Program-made: the position numbers and the translations under genes
The notes under the pieces: generated by a model
Told to the model about the DNA's origin: nothing
The model's database searches: none
Seen by the model: only the letters and a program-made list of their open reading frames with translations
In this document: positions 19,355 to 28,863 of the stretch, in pieces
How the letters are laid out: each line of letters starts with the position of its first letter
Numbering within the stretch: the stretch's first letter is position 1
NCBI GenBank assembly: GCA_019155205.2
Contig: JAHNZQ020000092.1
Coordinates: forward strand, 817,412-866,392
DNA: 48,981 nucleotides
Source of the DNA: Gracilaria vermiculophylla
Lineage: Eukaryota > Rhodophyta > Florideophyceae > Gracilariales > Gracilariaceae
Reading direction: 5' to 3'

Positions 19355-21178
19355 ATGCGCATCGTCGTGCTCACAGACTTTTCGTCGAACCCGTGGCTGG
19401 CTGTGCGCGATAGGGTCGCTGACCCGTTGTCGCTCGTCATGATTGCCGTTGCCGCCGCTCTTGGTGGCCTTGCGTCATGGATTTGGAGAAGAGGCAACAA
19501 CCTTTTGAGCTTTCCCGCCGGTCTTGACAGTGCAAATGATATGGCAAAGATGTCTGAAACGAAGAGCAGTGCGCGCGAAGTGTATCAACTGCAAGACGAG
19601 GACAGTGTCAACATTACCTCTCTTCCACCCCCTGCTAGGTCGACAGCGGGCGAGAATGCTGTTTGGCTCAACATGAGGTATGTTCGCGCTCGCGCGCGGC
19701 TCTGCGTCGAATGCGTCCGCTTCTTTGTTAAGCGCGACCATTCTTGAAGCTTACCTCCTTTTTGTGTTTGCGATCCAGTCTGAGCACTCTTTGGCGCCTA
19801 TTCAGGAAGTCCACCAACGGCATCGTACGGGACGTTTTGCAGCCTGTTCTCAATGACATGGAGTTACCCGACTTTGTTGAATCGGTGAAGATAACAAAGC
19901 TTACCCTCGGCGAGAGTCCGTGCCTGCTTCGCAAAATTCAGCGACTGCCATCCAGAGCGCTGAACGAAATCCAGTACAAGTTTTCGCTGCGTCTTGTCGG
20001 CGACCAACAGGGGCGCGTCAACTTGGATGTGACCGTGCGAGTTCCGGGTTTGAACAAGACGCTGGTCATTCCCATCTGCGTCAGCTCGCTGGACATCGAT
20101 GCCAAGGTGTGGCTCGGGCTCACCGTCATTCCATATCAGCCGTGGCTCCGGTTTGCACAGTGGGCGCTCACGGGCATGCCTGCCGTGCAGATGAAGATTT
20201 CCGTGGCCAGCGTGATTCCCGTCACCGCCGTACCGGTGCTGTCGAACGTGCTGCGAAAGATTCTCACCATCGATCTCCCCCGGGAGTTTCTGTTCCCCAA
20301 CACGCAGGTTGTCAAGCTCATGGACGATGACGACGTGGATGTGAGCTTGGAGCGGCACGTGCTGCAAGCGCAAGGCGTGGGGTCGTCGGGGGACGACATG
20401 TCGCACGAGAAGCTGCGCGCAACCTTCCCACAGCTCACCAGTCTGTTCGACAACATGGACGTGAACGGCGACGGGGAGCTGTCCGCGGAGGAGATATCCA
20501 ACGGGCTGATCGAGTGGGGCTACGCGTCGCAAGCGGACCGGCGCTCCATCATCAGCCTGCTCGACGTGGACAAGGACGGCAAGGTGAGCCTGCGCGAGTT
20601 CGTGCGCGTGTGGGGCGACTTGAAGAGCGTGTTCATTCCGAAGCGGTTTCGCGGCGTGGTGAGCGGCGTGCTGCTGCGCGCGGAGGGGCTGCGCGTGCCC
20701 GTGCTGGGCTGCAGCGACCCGTACGTGGTCATTTCCGTGGAGGCGCAGAGCGTGACGTCCAAGCGCAACAAGGCGACGTCGCGCACCGGCGAGGGGCCGG
20801 GCTGCGCGGTGTGGAACGAGGTAAGTGGCAGCTTTGACAAGACGGCGCTGGCGCGGCGGGCGGGCCGTTCTGCAGCGCTAACCGATGCGCGGGCGTCTAC
20901 AGGGGTGGGAGCTGTACGTGCAGCGGCCGGAGTCGGCGGTGCTCGGCGTGGAGGTTCGCGAGGGCTCTCGCTTGGCGCTGTTCCGCGGGGCGCTGCGGCC
21001 GCAGCGGCGCGGCGCGGCGGCGGCGCACGGGCGCGGGGCGCTGGTGGGGTGCGGCAGCGTGGCCGTGAGCGACATGAGCTCGTTCGCCGAGCCGCTGTGG
21101 GTGGAGCTGAGCAGCGGGGGCGGGCGGGTGCGTCTGGACGTGCAGTTCAACGAGTTTATCGATCCTACGTTAGTGTGA
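19355..21178 (+). CDS. Extended-synaptotagmin-like protein: TM, SMP, two EF-hands, C2
   Basis: Exons 19355-19677, 19779-20820 and 20903-21178; 546 residues. A membrane segment at about 24-43 (LSLVMIAVAAALGGLASWIW) is followed by an SMP lipid-transfer domain at about 100-275. It starts ENAVWLNMSLSTLWRLF across the first splice and contains VRVPGLNKTLVIPI. Two canonical EF-hand loops follow, DVNGDGELSAEE and DVDKDGKVSLRE. A C2 domain is interrupted by the second intron (SDPYVVISV, then VWNE/GWELYV). E-Syts and plant SYTs tether ER to plasma membrane and move lipids. Here a Ca-binding EF pair sits where others have a second C2. An upstream in-frame ATG at 19172 is possible. I prefer 19355 because it places the anchor near the N-terminus, as in plant SYT1. 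Confidence 0.9.
19678..19778 (+). other. Intron 1 in SMP-C2 gene (101 nt)
   Basis: Donor ATGAG/GTATGT and acceptor GCGATCCAG/TCTG, phase 2, restoring Ser108 of the SMP domain. Confidence 0.92.
20821..20902 (+). other. Intron 2 in SMP-C2 gene (82 nt)
   Basis: Donor GAG/GTAAGT and acceptor GTCTACAG/GGG, phase 0, inside the C2 domain between VWNE and GWEL. Confidence 0.93.
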
Positions 21179-21215
21179 GAAGGGTGGGCAAGAGCAGCGC
21201 GGGGCGGGGGGCGCG

Positions 21216-21914
21216 TCAGCGGCGCGTGAAGCGCAGGCGCTTGGGGCGCGCGGCGGCAAAGCGAGACCTGCGGCGCTTGATGCGTTGGGCCAGCGAGGGC
21301 GGCGGGGCGCGTCTGGTGGCGTCCAGGAAGTAGCGGTAAAGGTCGTCCACGTTGATGTGCATTTGTTGGTCCAGGCTGTCGAGCGACGCGGAGGAGGCGA
21401 GGCTGCCCTGTCTGTCGAAGACGGACAGCAGGCGCGGGCGCGGGGCCAAGCTCTGGAAGGCGATGTAGTCGTCGTCGGTGTGGTGGTCGGACTGTTGGTC
21501 GGAGCGGTGGTCGGGCGATGCGGGATGGGGCGCGGGGGCGGGGGCGGGGCCAGATGGGCGCGAGGCGCTCGCCAGGATGGCGGCCTCAGTGGCGCCAAAC
21601 CACGGGATCTCGTCGGAGTCGTCGTAGTGCAGGCAGTTGGCGGGGGCGCGTGGCGGTGGCGATGCGGTGGATTGGGTGCTCTGCGAGAAAAGGTGGCTGT
21701 GGTTTGTGCGGGAGTTGGAGGCTCTGCGGCGCAGGTTGCTGAGCAGGGAGATCATGCTTTTGTTGATGAGGCGCGGCGGGAGGGTGTCTGCAGCGGGCGA
21801 GGGTTGGCGGAGGTGGAGCGAGCGGGCAGACGTGGAGGGCGATTGGTGCGATACCAGACTGAAGTGCTGGGCGAGTTGGTGGTCAAGCAGGGCGCGATTG
21901 GCGTGGGCGGCCAT
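21216..21914 (-). CDS. Orphan Ser-rich basic-tailed protein
   Basis: 232 residues from ATG 21914. I do not recognise it. The composition is balanced and hydrophilic, with distinctive non-repetitive segments: ANCLHYDDSDEIPWFGATEA, a His/Asp-rich stretch (DHRSDQQSDHHTDDDY), SVFDRQGSLASSASLDSLDQ and a predicted helix NVDDLYRYFLDATRR. It ends in a strongly basic tail (RIKRRRSRFAAARPKRLRFTRR). The tail could be a nuclear localisation signal, and RxxSLxS-type strings are kinase-site-like; both are guesses. The stop lies 37 bp from the convergent SMP-C2 stop, arguing for a real gene. Confidence 0.6.
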   Translation of the reverse strand: MAAHANRALLDHQLAQHFSLVSHQSPSTSARSLHLRQPSPAADTLPPRLINKSMISLLSNLRRRASNSRTNHSHLFSQSTQSTASPPPRAPANCLHYDDSDEIPWFGATEAAILASASRPSGPAPAPAPHPASPDHRSDQQSDHHTDDDYIAFQSLAPRPRLLSVFDRQGSLASSASLDSLDQQMHINVDDLYRYFLDATRRAPPPSLAQRIKRRRSRFAAARPKRLRFTRR

Positions 21915-23352
21915 GGGTTGGGAAGGGCGCGAACGGTGCGGTGGGGCCTAAGTACGGAGGCGGCGGATTTGAATGCAAGGGCGATGGTGGCGGTGGGAGA
22001 GGACAACACGCACGGCGATGGGGTGGGGAGAGGGGAGAGGAAATGCACGAGTGAAGATACGTACGCTTTGAGGCGTAGAGCGGAGGGGGCTGGACGGTGC
22101 ATTGGCGGCGAGAGCGCAGGGGAGGGGAGGGCGGCGGCGGGGCGGTGGCTGTGACACACATGAGGAGAAGAAGTTGTACGTGTGAGTTAGGTTAATGGCA
22201 GTGGGTGTACGCACGATGACGGCACGCGAAAGGCGCGGCGCAGGGGCGGTCTCGGGTGTCTGCGGCGGCGCGGCGGCGGTGGGCGGATGGGGCGCGGGCG
22301 GCCGCGCGCGGCGGCGGCGCGGTGAGCGATGAGCGGCGGCGGCGGCGGCGGCGGCGGCGGAGGCGGCGGCGGCGACGACGGCTGTGTATCGATACGGGGG
22401 GATGGCGCGGCGGGGCGAAGGCGCGGCGGGCGCGGGCGCGGCGCACGTGGCGCGCGATGCGTCAGCAAGCAGGCGGCGGAGCAGAGGGCGGCGGACACGT
22501 GCGGGCGGCGCCATTGGGCGCGCGCCGCAGCGCGCGGCGCGCGCCCCACGTGGCGGCGCGCCGCGGCGCGCGCTGCGCTCGCGAGCCGCGACGCGTCGGC
22601 GCCGCGCGTGGGCTGCGGCGCGCACGTCGCCGCGCGCGCCTTGGCGCAGCCGCCGGCCACCGACTGCGCGCGGCGCCGAGCCGCGAGCGTTGGCGCGTGC
22701 TCAACGCGCCCGCCGCCAGCCCCCCAACCATCCTGTCCGTGCTTTCCAACGTCTCCGTCAGCGTCGTTTGCTTGTCCGCCTCGCTGTCTCAACGCCCCCC
22801 CCCCCCCCACCCCACTGTCACACAAGTACACTCATCCGCCGCCATCTTCCTCGCTCCGCTCCCCAACGTGCTCCACGTGTTCCGGTCGCACCCACAGCGC
22901 GTCCCGCTTCAAAGCTGTGCGCCCACCCCATCGAGCATCTCCACAGCATGCCCACACCCAACCCCCTATGTTGCCGACACTTGACGTCTCACGCCGTTTA
23001 CTTTGCTAAACTGTTGCTACCCCTACAAACGTTTCATCTACGCAGCCTCCGTGCGTGTCGAGCCATCACGCGCACCACATTGGCCGCCTCGTTGCAACTG
23101 GATCTCATACAACGCACGGCCCACGCAACCGCTCTCACCCAATCTGCCTTTCCGTTTTCTATAATACAAACATCGTTAGCGCGCTGTCCCGCGTAAGTAT
23201 GTACCGTGCACTGCGCCACAGTTGGCCTGCGGTCAACACCTTTTGCCAAGCTCCACCAACACAGTTTGATTACTGACAAATAAACAAGCACCACGACAAA
23301 CACAAACAATCATGTCGCCCCTTCCAACGCCCTGTGCGCCTGACGCGCCTGT
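21915..23352. other. 1.4-kb gene-free GC-rich region
   Basis: No frame with credible protein composition on either strand. It contains a (CGG)n run at about 22328-22376, a C13-type tract near 22796-22808, and a long GCGCG-rich middle. It lies upstream of the orphan gene and downstream of the glycosyltransferase. Confidence 0.5.
22328..22376. repeat. (CGG)n trinucleotide repeat
   Basis: Near-perfect CGG/GGC triplets interrupted once by GGAGG, in non-coding DNA. Confidence 0.8.
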
Positions 23353-24543
23353 CTAATCCAACTTGCGACGCTGCAGCGTCTGGTTGTTCCTCGCAACAAT
23401 CGCGTCGTGTATCCTTTTCCGAGGGTACTTGCGATTGGTATACGCCACAGCTCGCTCGTACACGCGTTCTCGTTGCTTCACCTTCATCGTGGAGGTGGCC
23501 GAGCCGTGCCCCCCAACTCCGCGCTCAAACGGCGCCGAATACGCCCCCACGGTGAAGCCGTTCACCCATGCCTCGTAGCTCAACACGCAGTCCTGCCACA
23601 CGCCCGGCTCGCCGCGCTTGGCGATCGTCAGCTCCAACCCGCCCGCCTTGGTCAGCACGTCTCTCCTGATGAACACGGGCGCAATCCACACGCACTCGGC
23701 GTACATGAACGGCAGCTTGGTGCTCGGCTCGATGAACGGCAGCGGTTGCGTGTTTCCTTGGCGCAGCCCCCCGTGCGTGCTGATTTGCTCGCCGTACTCG
23801 TAGCCCTGCCCACTGCTGTGGTCCCACAGCTGGCCGATGTAGCCGCCCAGCACGCCCAAGTCGGGCAGCGCGTCGAACAGCGCCAGCGCGTTTGTGAGCC
23901 ACTGGTCGGAGCGCGGCAGCAGGTCATCGTCCTGCAGCAGCACCACAATGTCGGCGGAGGACATGCGCATGGCGCGGTTGTAGCTGCGCAGCTCGTGCAG
24001 GTTGTTGGAGCGGATGATCAAGTGGTGCGCCCCGCGCAGCGCCGCGCGCCAGTCGTGCAGCGAGCCGTCCGTGGAGCCGTCCTCGCTGACGACCACCTCG
24101 CGCACGGCGGCGGACGCGCCGAGGCTGGCCGAGATGTTGGCGATGTTGGCGTGGTGGTTGAAGCTCTGCACGATGGCGGCCAGGCGCGGCTGCGCGGCGG
24201 CGTGCACCTGCGGGCGCAGACAGCGGCACTGGTACGTGCGCGCGGCGCGCGCGGCGCGCGCGGCTCGCGCGGGCGGCGGACGGCTGGCGCCCACGAAGGC
24301 GTGCGCCAGCCAGACGGCGGAGGCGTCGCCCACGTCGGCGAGCGCGGCGCGCAGCACGTCGGCGCACAGCTGCCACGAGTGCTCGCGGCGCGCGCGCGGC
24401 GCGGCGGCGGCGCGCGGCGGGCGCGTGCCGGCGAAGGTGGCGGCGATGTACAGCTGGCCGGCGAGCGCCAGCAGCAGCGCGGGCGCCAGCAGCAGCGCGG
24501 GCGCCGGCGGCCGCGGCGCGGCGCGCGCGGCGGACGGGGTCAT
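23353..24543 (-). CDS. Type II membrane GT2-like glycosyltransferase
   Basis: 396 residues from ATG 24543. An N-terminal hydrophobic anchor at about 14-38 (PALLLAPALLLALAGQLYIA) predicts a Golgi/ER type II protein. The GT-A fold is visible as AIVQSFNHHANIANI, VVVSEDGSTDGS, NLHELRSYNRAMRMSSADIVV and the metal-binding LLQDDDLLPR (DxD-type). These are followed by GGYIGQLWD and an acceptor-side segment with FERGVGGHG. It should transfer a sugar from a nucleotide donor to a lumenal glycan; donor and acceptor are unknown. The frame is open back to 24918, but the extra 125 residues are encoded by a 30-bp repeat array and look like Arg/Ala low complexity, so I start at the anchor. Thioredoxin lies upstream on the same strand. 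Confidence 0.88.
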   Translation of the reverse strand: MTPSAARAAPRPPAPALLLAPALLLALAGQLYIAATFAGTRPPRAAAAPRARREHSWQLCADVLRAALADVGDASAVWLAHAFVGASRPPPARAARAARAARTYQCRCLRPQVHAAAQPRLAAIVQSFNHHANIANISASLGASAAVREVVVSEDGSTDGSLHDWRAALRGAHHLIIRSNNLHELRSYNRAMRMSSADIVVLLQDDDLLPRSDQWLTNALALFDALPDLGVLGGYIGQLWDHSSGQGYEYGEQISTHGGLRQGNTQPLPFIEPSTKLPFMYAECVWIAPVFIRRDVLTKAGGLELTIAKRGEPGVWQDCVLSYEAWVNGFTVGAYSAPFERGVGGHGSATSTMKVKQRERVYERAVAYTNRKYPRKRIHDAIVARNNQTLQRRKLD

Positions 24544-25099
24544 GGCGCGGGAGCGGCGCGCGCGCGGCGGACGGCGGAGGGGAGGGGGGAGGCGGAGGGG
24601 GGGGGGGGGAGCGCGGCGGGGAGCAGCAGCACGCCGCCCGCGCGCGCCGCGCCGCTTGCGCTGCGATGCGGCCGATCGTGCCGACAGCGCGGCGCGCGCG
24701 CCCGTTCGGCTAAAGTGCGCGGCACGCGCGCGTGTGCGCCCGCAGTGCGCGGCGCGCATGGCTGTGCGCCTACAGTGCGCGGCGCGCGCGCGTGTGCGCC
24801 TACCGTGCGCGGCGCGCGCGTGTTGTCGGCTGTAGAGCGCGCTGCGCACTGCGCACAGCGCGCTGCGCGCGCGCCACGCTCGATGCGATTTGTTTGTTGC
24901 GCGCACGGGCGCCGTCACAGTTTACGCCGCGCGAGCTGCGCGCTTCCAAGGCGAGCAGCCCCAGCGCCGTCGCTCGCCGCCCTTGACGCGTTGCAAAATG
25001 TACCCTTCCGGCTGGCGCTGTGCCACAGCGCCGTCGCTCGCGCCGCCCGCGATGGCGGCCAACGTGTGCCGTTGCAGCTGGCGCCTTGGAACGGCGCCG
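24544..25099. other. Repeat-rich gap between GT2 and thioredoxin genes
   Basis: 556 bp upstream of the glycosyltransferase and downstream of thioredoxin. It contains a G-rich patch at 24580-24610, the 30-bp array and the 65-bp repeat listed separately. No other gene is seen. Confidence 0.6.
24714..24833. repeat. 30-bp tandem repeat x4
   Basis: Four units starting at 24714, 24744, 24774 and 24804, each opening (A/C)GTGCGCGGC and ending in TGTGCGCC-type sequence. The last is the most diverged. The unit is a multiple of three, so the minus frame stays open and would read as a 10-residue RTRARAAHCR-like repeat. Confidence 0.88.
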
Positions 25100-25150
25100 T
25101 CACTCGCCGCCCTTCATGTATTCCATAATGTACCCTTCCAGCTCGCCCTT
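24963..25150. repeat. 65-bp imperfect triplication including the thioredoxin 3' end
   Basis: Units begin at 24963, 25027 and 25093 with (A/G)GCGCCGTC(G/A)CTCG. The third unit contains the last codons and stop of the thioredoxin gene. The first unit is the closest relative and on the minus strand still reads EGYI-xxx-KGGE, with the stop codon TGA changed to CGA. The middle unit is more diverged. Confidence 0.8.
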
Positions 25151-25680
25151 CCCCATGGCGCCCTCCCTCAAGCCGTACACGTTGCCCTTCTTGAACATGG
25201 CAAAAGTGGGCAAGCCGCGGATGGAGTACTCCGACACGAAGCGGTCGTTCTTATCCGTGTCCACCTTGACAACCTTGAGGTCGCCGTCAAACTCGGCCGC
25301 CGCCCAGTCCATGAGCGGCGCAACCAGCTTGCACGGTCCGCACCACTCTGCGTAAAAGTCCACCAAAACCGGCGTCTGCGCCGCGCTGGTCAGCCCGACA
25401 GCCTCGCCGCGCGTCGCCGCGCCCTCGCGCGCGCGGGGAGGGGGGGGGAGGGGAGTGCGCCACGTACCGTGTGCGACTGCTTGATGACGCGCTCCTCGAA
25501 CGAGTCGGCGTCCGCCTCCACCGGCGCCGACGCGCGAATCGCCGCCTGCGCGCGCGCGCGCCGCGCGCGCCGCGCCGGCGCGGCGGCCGCCTGCAGCGGC
25601 TTGCGGCCCAGCGCGCCGGCGCGCGCGCGGCGCGGCGCCCCGAGCGTCAGCGACGGCACGAACGCGGAGAAGACGGCCAT
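25100..25680 (-). CDS. Plastid-type thioredoxin (two exons)
   Basis: Exon 1 is 25680-25468 (71 codons) and exon 2 is 25375-25100; 162 residues. Residues 1 to about 50 are Ala/Arg/Pro-rich with a MAVFSAFVPSLTL start, like a plastid transit peptide. The mature part begins DSFEERVIKQSHT and continues over the splice into TPVLVDFYAEWCGPCKL. The active site is Cys83-Gly-Pro-Cys86, the buried Asp follows PVLVD, and the cis-Pro is in GLPTFAMF. Such m/y-like thioredoxins reduce disulfides in target enzymes, using electrons from ferredoxin-thioredoxin reductase. The 3' end is duplicated just downstream. Without the intron the active-site exon appears to begin in junk sequence. Confidence 0.95.
25376..25467 (-). 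other. Intron in thioredoxin gene (92 nt)
   Basis: Donor CACACG/GTACGTGG and acceptor GCGGCGCAG/ACGCCG, phase 0. It falls right after the first helix and before the PVLVDF strand. Confidence 0.88.
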
Positions 25681-28017
25681 GGCGGGCGGGCGGCGACGGG
25701 GGGGGGGGTGGTGCGCGCGCTCGGGCGCGTGGGGCGGTGGTGCGCGCGGAGGGGCGGTGCGCGCCATGGCGGCGCGCGCATCTCCGCGCCCGCCGCGCGC
25801 CGTTCGCCGCGCGCCGCCGCGAAATCGCACATTTTTTCAGCCGCCGCCCGCGGCCGCACAAACGGCGTTGCGGCGCTCTGCGCGCGCGAGCTCGCGGCTG
25901 TTGCACGCGCGTGCGTGGCCGCCGCCTCCTCCACTGCCGCCGCCTCGGCCGCCGTCGCCTCGGCCGCCGCCGCCTCGGCCGCCGCGCGCCGCCACCGCGT
26001 TGGCACCCGCCGCGCACACGCCCGCCCGTCGAGCGCCGCCCGCAGGTTGCGCGCCCCGTCGCGCTCCTGCTTGGCCACGCTCCTTCCTGCCCCCGTGCGC
26101 GGGTGTGAGGTACGATGCCCGGTACACAAGTGCTACTGCCACAAACATGCCCGGCTTGTGAGCCGACCTCGGCATCTGCCGCCGCATGTAGCGCATGCAT
26201 TCCAACGCCCCAAGCCGTCCCACAAACCGTCCGCCACAGTCCACGTTTGTTCCCCAACCACTTTGTTTTCGAACAATGACCAGCAGTAGCGATGCAAACG
26301 TATCCGAACCACAACCTCCAGCGTTGCATGCGCAGCCTGCTGTTCCAGCGCACCCCGGTGCCGCTGTGCTTCTGCCTACCATTCGCCGCACAACGAGTCA
26401 CATAGGCGTTCATGTACCATGCCCCGCGTTTTGTGCACTGTCCATGTTATCTCGTCTACCACCATCAACCTAACATCTTCCGTCCAGCTCACTTGCCATT
26501 TTGTATCCACTTCTCGTCCCGACCAGCTTCTTGAGCAACAGTGCCATGTATTCCATTGCGTTGCATTTCATACCAATCCAATCAAATATAATAGTCTCAG
26601 CACCGGTCTTCACTTCAAACCAGTTTACAACTACCATTTCAACATCATCATGCCGTGGCTGCCATTGCTGTCGCCATTGCTGCAGAGGTCGACGCATTGC
26701 ATATACTATTGAGAGTACTGCTACCAAATCCAATCCCACTCCCACATTATTGCTTCTACGGCTGTCTCATGCACCTCTTTCTGCATTTCCTGCCGGTGGC
26801 ACCCAGCGCGTGCCGAAACCTAAACACATCCCCATTTCGTCAACAAACAAAACTAAGCTTGTCTCAGTCATCCGCATATCAGCCCGGTAGCCTCATGTTT
26901 TCCACGTTCCTCTCTAAATAGTACGCATGATGCGGTTTGTTGTGTTCAGTTATCCCACGCAAGCCTTCGTTTTCACCCACAGAGCGAGAGATGAGCACAC
27001 ATGCTCCCTCGAACATCTTGTGACATGTTCCGAGCTCGCCAGCTTGATCAAAGTGCAACCAATCACAACTCCCTCCTCACACGTCAAACACACTGTGAGC
27101 TCCTTCATCCCTGTCTAATCCTCTTTCACACTTTTAAGCTGTGCACCTACAGGCCCTTCGCGCCGTTTAATACAAGTAAAACTTTCGCGAATGTTCGTGG
27201 TCTTCGTCTACCGCAACAAACTCAGCCACGATTACTTTGCACCTTTTCACGAACACTCTTCTTAAAATATTGTAATGAAAACAACGCGTAGTAAACGTGA
27301 TAGCAAGTTGCCGACCGATTCAAAAGCGCTTCAAATTTGTCGTCCAACATAGGCTTTTCAACAGCAGAAAAGCAACTTGGCAGCCATTTGTATTGGGTTC
27401 AAAGACGATTCACGTACGTTTGCAAAACTCTCGAGTGCACCAGAACCAACAAAGTGTTTTCGGGCAGGTTTTGCAAAAAGCTTTTGTTCTCGTTGCAAGT
27501 TTCAAACCATATCCTCTTCCGGCCTGCGCAGGCAGCAACGAAGTTTTCCCGTAGATCCCACTGTAGCAAAGATTGCCAAATTCCCTGTTCTTCTTCCAAA
27601 ACAAATACCCCCAAGAATTGTCACTGAAAGGCTTTTGGAAGCGCCTGGAAACACCAAGAATTCCCGAATTCTTCTGAGCGGAGCTAAAAGGTTTCTCAGA
27701 TTAAAATAACCTACCAGTGGTGGCTAGTCTGAAAGTGATGATGCTTACTTTAGAAGCATTTAAAGGACGCTACAAGGATCTTCCTGCATGTGAAGAGGAT
27801 GCAATACGATATTTGCGGCTTTTAGAAATTTTCAAGATACGCATTTCAAAGGAAACCTCCTGCTCGCAACAACTGCCGGGTTACGCTTAATGCCTTCATA
27901 GTTCTACTCGCATCCGGTCAGAATTCGTTACTAGTCTTCCGACTGTGAGTGGAAGCGACGGTGAGCAAAGGCGGTGGCGACCGACGCGGCTGCGTTTTTT
28001 TTATTGGCCCTGGCACT
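25681..28017. other. 2.3-kb divergent region, no gene recognised
   Basis: Between the thioredoxin and RTRAF starts. The first 400 bp are GC-rich with a 15-bp repeat. From about 26.1 kb the composition becomes AT-richer, with many short frames (up to about 110 codons near 27.3-27.7 kb) that show no recognisable domain or splice structure. A long non-coding transcript or an unrecognised small gene cannot be excluded. Confidence 0.5.
25942..25986. repeat. 15-bp tandem repeat GCCTCGGCCGCCGTC x3
   Basis: Three consecutive 15-mers differing only in the last two bases, upstream of the thioredoxin gene. Confidence 0.85.
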
Positions 28018-28796
28018 ATGAACACCTCCGAGCCGGCCATCCAGCTGCGCCTGCAGGCGTTGAATTGCCCGATACCGCAAACGCAGACAGGTGCGTTCAT
28101 GTCAATACTGTATCTCTGCAAAACGCAACGCCAGTCCGTGGATGAATCTCTGACATATTGCCAGACACTCTGCTCATCCAGAAGCATATCTGCTGGTTGG
28201 AAGATGTCTACATACGGCGATACCGTATCCCCGAGCGCCGACCGCTTCGAAAAACAGACTACCATTCAGCGTTGAACGCATATCTACGGCTTCTCGACGC
28301 CCCAGCCGCTGCACACGCTAGCCCCATCTCCGCCCGAAACTTTCTACTGGATCTCGCAATCAAGCTTCATTTCAGCGATCATGCGGCCAAGTTCAATACG
28401 CCCTTCGACCCATGGCAGAATCGCCGGCTTCCGGTCGTGCCAAACGTATCGAGCTCTCCGGTTGTGTCCGAGGCGATTGACTCGTTACGAGCAGCTCTAG
28501 ATTTACCTCACGGTGAAGATGTGAACGTCGCTCACGCAGCAGCCGCAGCTGCGGACGCCGTTGAGGTTGTCACCCGCGACGCGTTGCCATTCGACACAGC
28601 GCACGACATCGACAGCATGCCAATTGCGCTCGAAACGAGTGACAGGCAGGTGCGCCGCGTCGCATGCGTAATGCGTCTGCTGTACGTGCGTCGACTGCGT
28701 GCGCTACAGGACGAGATAAATGGCTTCATCTCCGCAATGCAGTCGATCACAGCCGACCCCCAGACGGATGCGAAGCTGGGTAAAGTGGGGCGCTAG
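28018..28796 (+). CDS. RTRAF: RTRAF / CGI-99 (hCLE) homologue (two exons)
   Basis: Exon 1 is 28018-28090 and exon 2 is 28165-28796; 234 residues, against about 244 in human. Diagnostic segments are RLQALNCP near the start, ICWLEDVYIRRYRI (human has WLEDQKIRHYKI), LDLAIKLHFSDHAAKF, and the C-terminus DPQTDAKLGKVGR, almost identical to animal proteins. In animals the protein sits in the RTCB tRNA-ligase complex and in RNA transport granules, and binds capped RNA with partner proteins. Splicing from ACAG/GTGCGT to GCCAG/ACACT is needed to connect the start to the conserved body. It is convergent with TAM41, 67 bp apart. Confidence 0.93.
28091..28164 (+). other. Intron in RTRAF gene (74 nt)
   Basis: Donor GACAG/GTGCGT and acceptor ATTGCCAG/ACACT, phase 1, restoring an Asp codon. 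Confidence 0.85.
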
Positions 28797-28863
28797 GATG
28801 TGCTTTAACGTAACAAGCTTGCATAGTTTCTGTTAGCAAATCTACTCAAGTTTAGCGCTGTTA

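Noticed and set aside
23407..25128. 573-codon plus-strand frame antisense to the glycosyltransferase
   Set aside because: It is a shadow of the GT2 gene and the upstream repeats, with no motif.
27297..27709. Overlapping plus frames of about 70-110 codons
   Set aside because: No domain, no start preference and no splice partners. Left as unannotated sequence.
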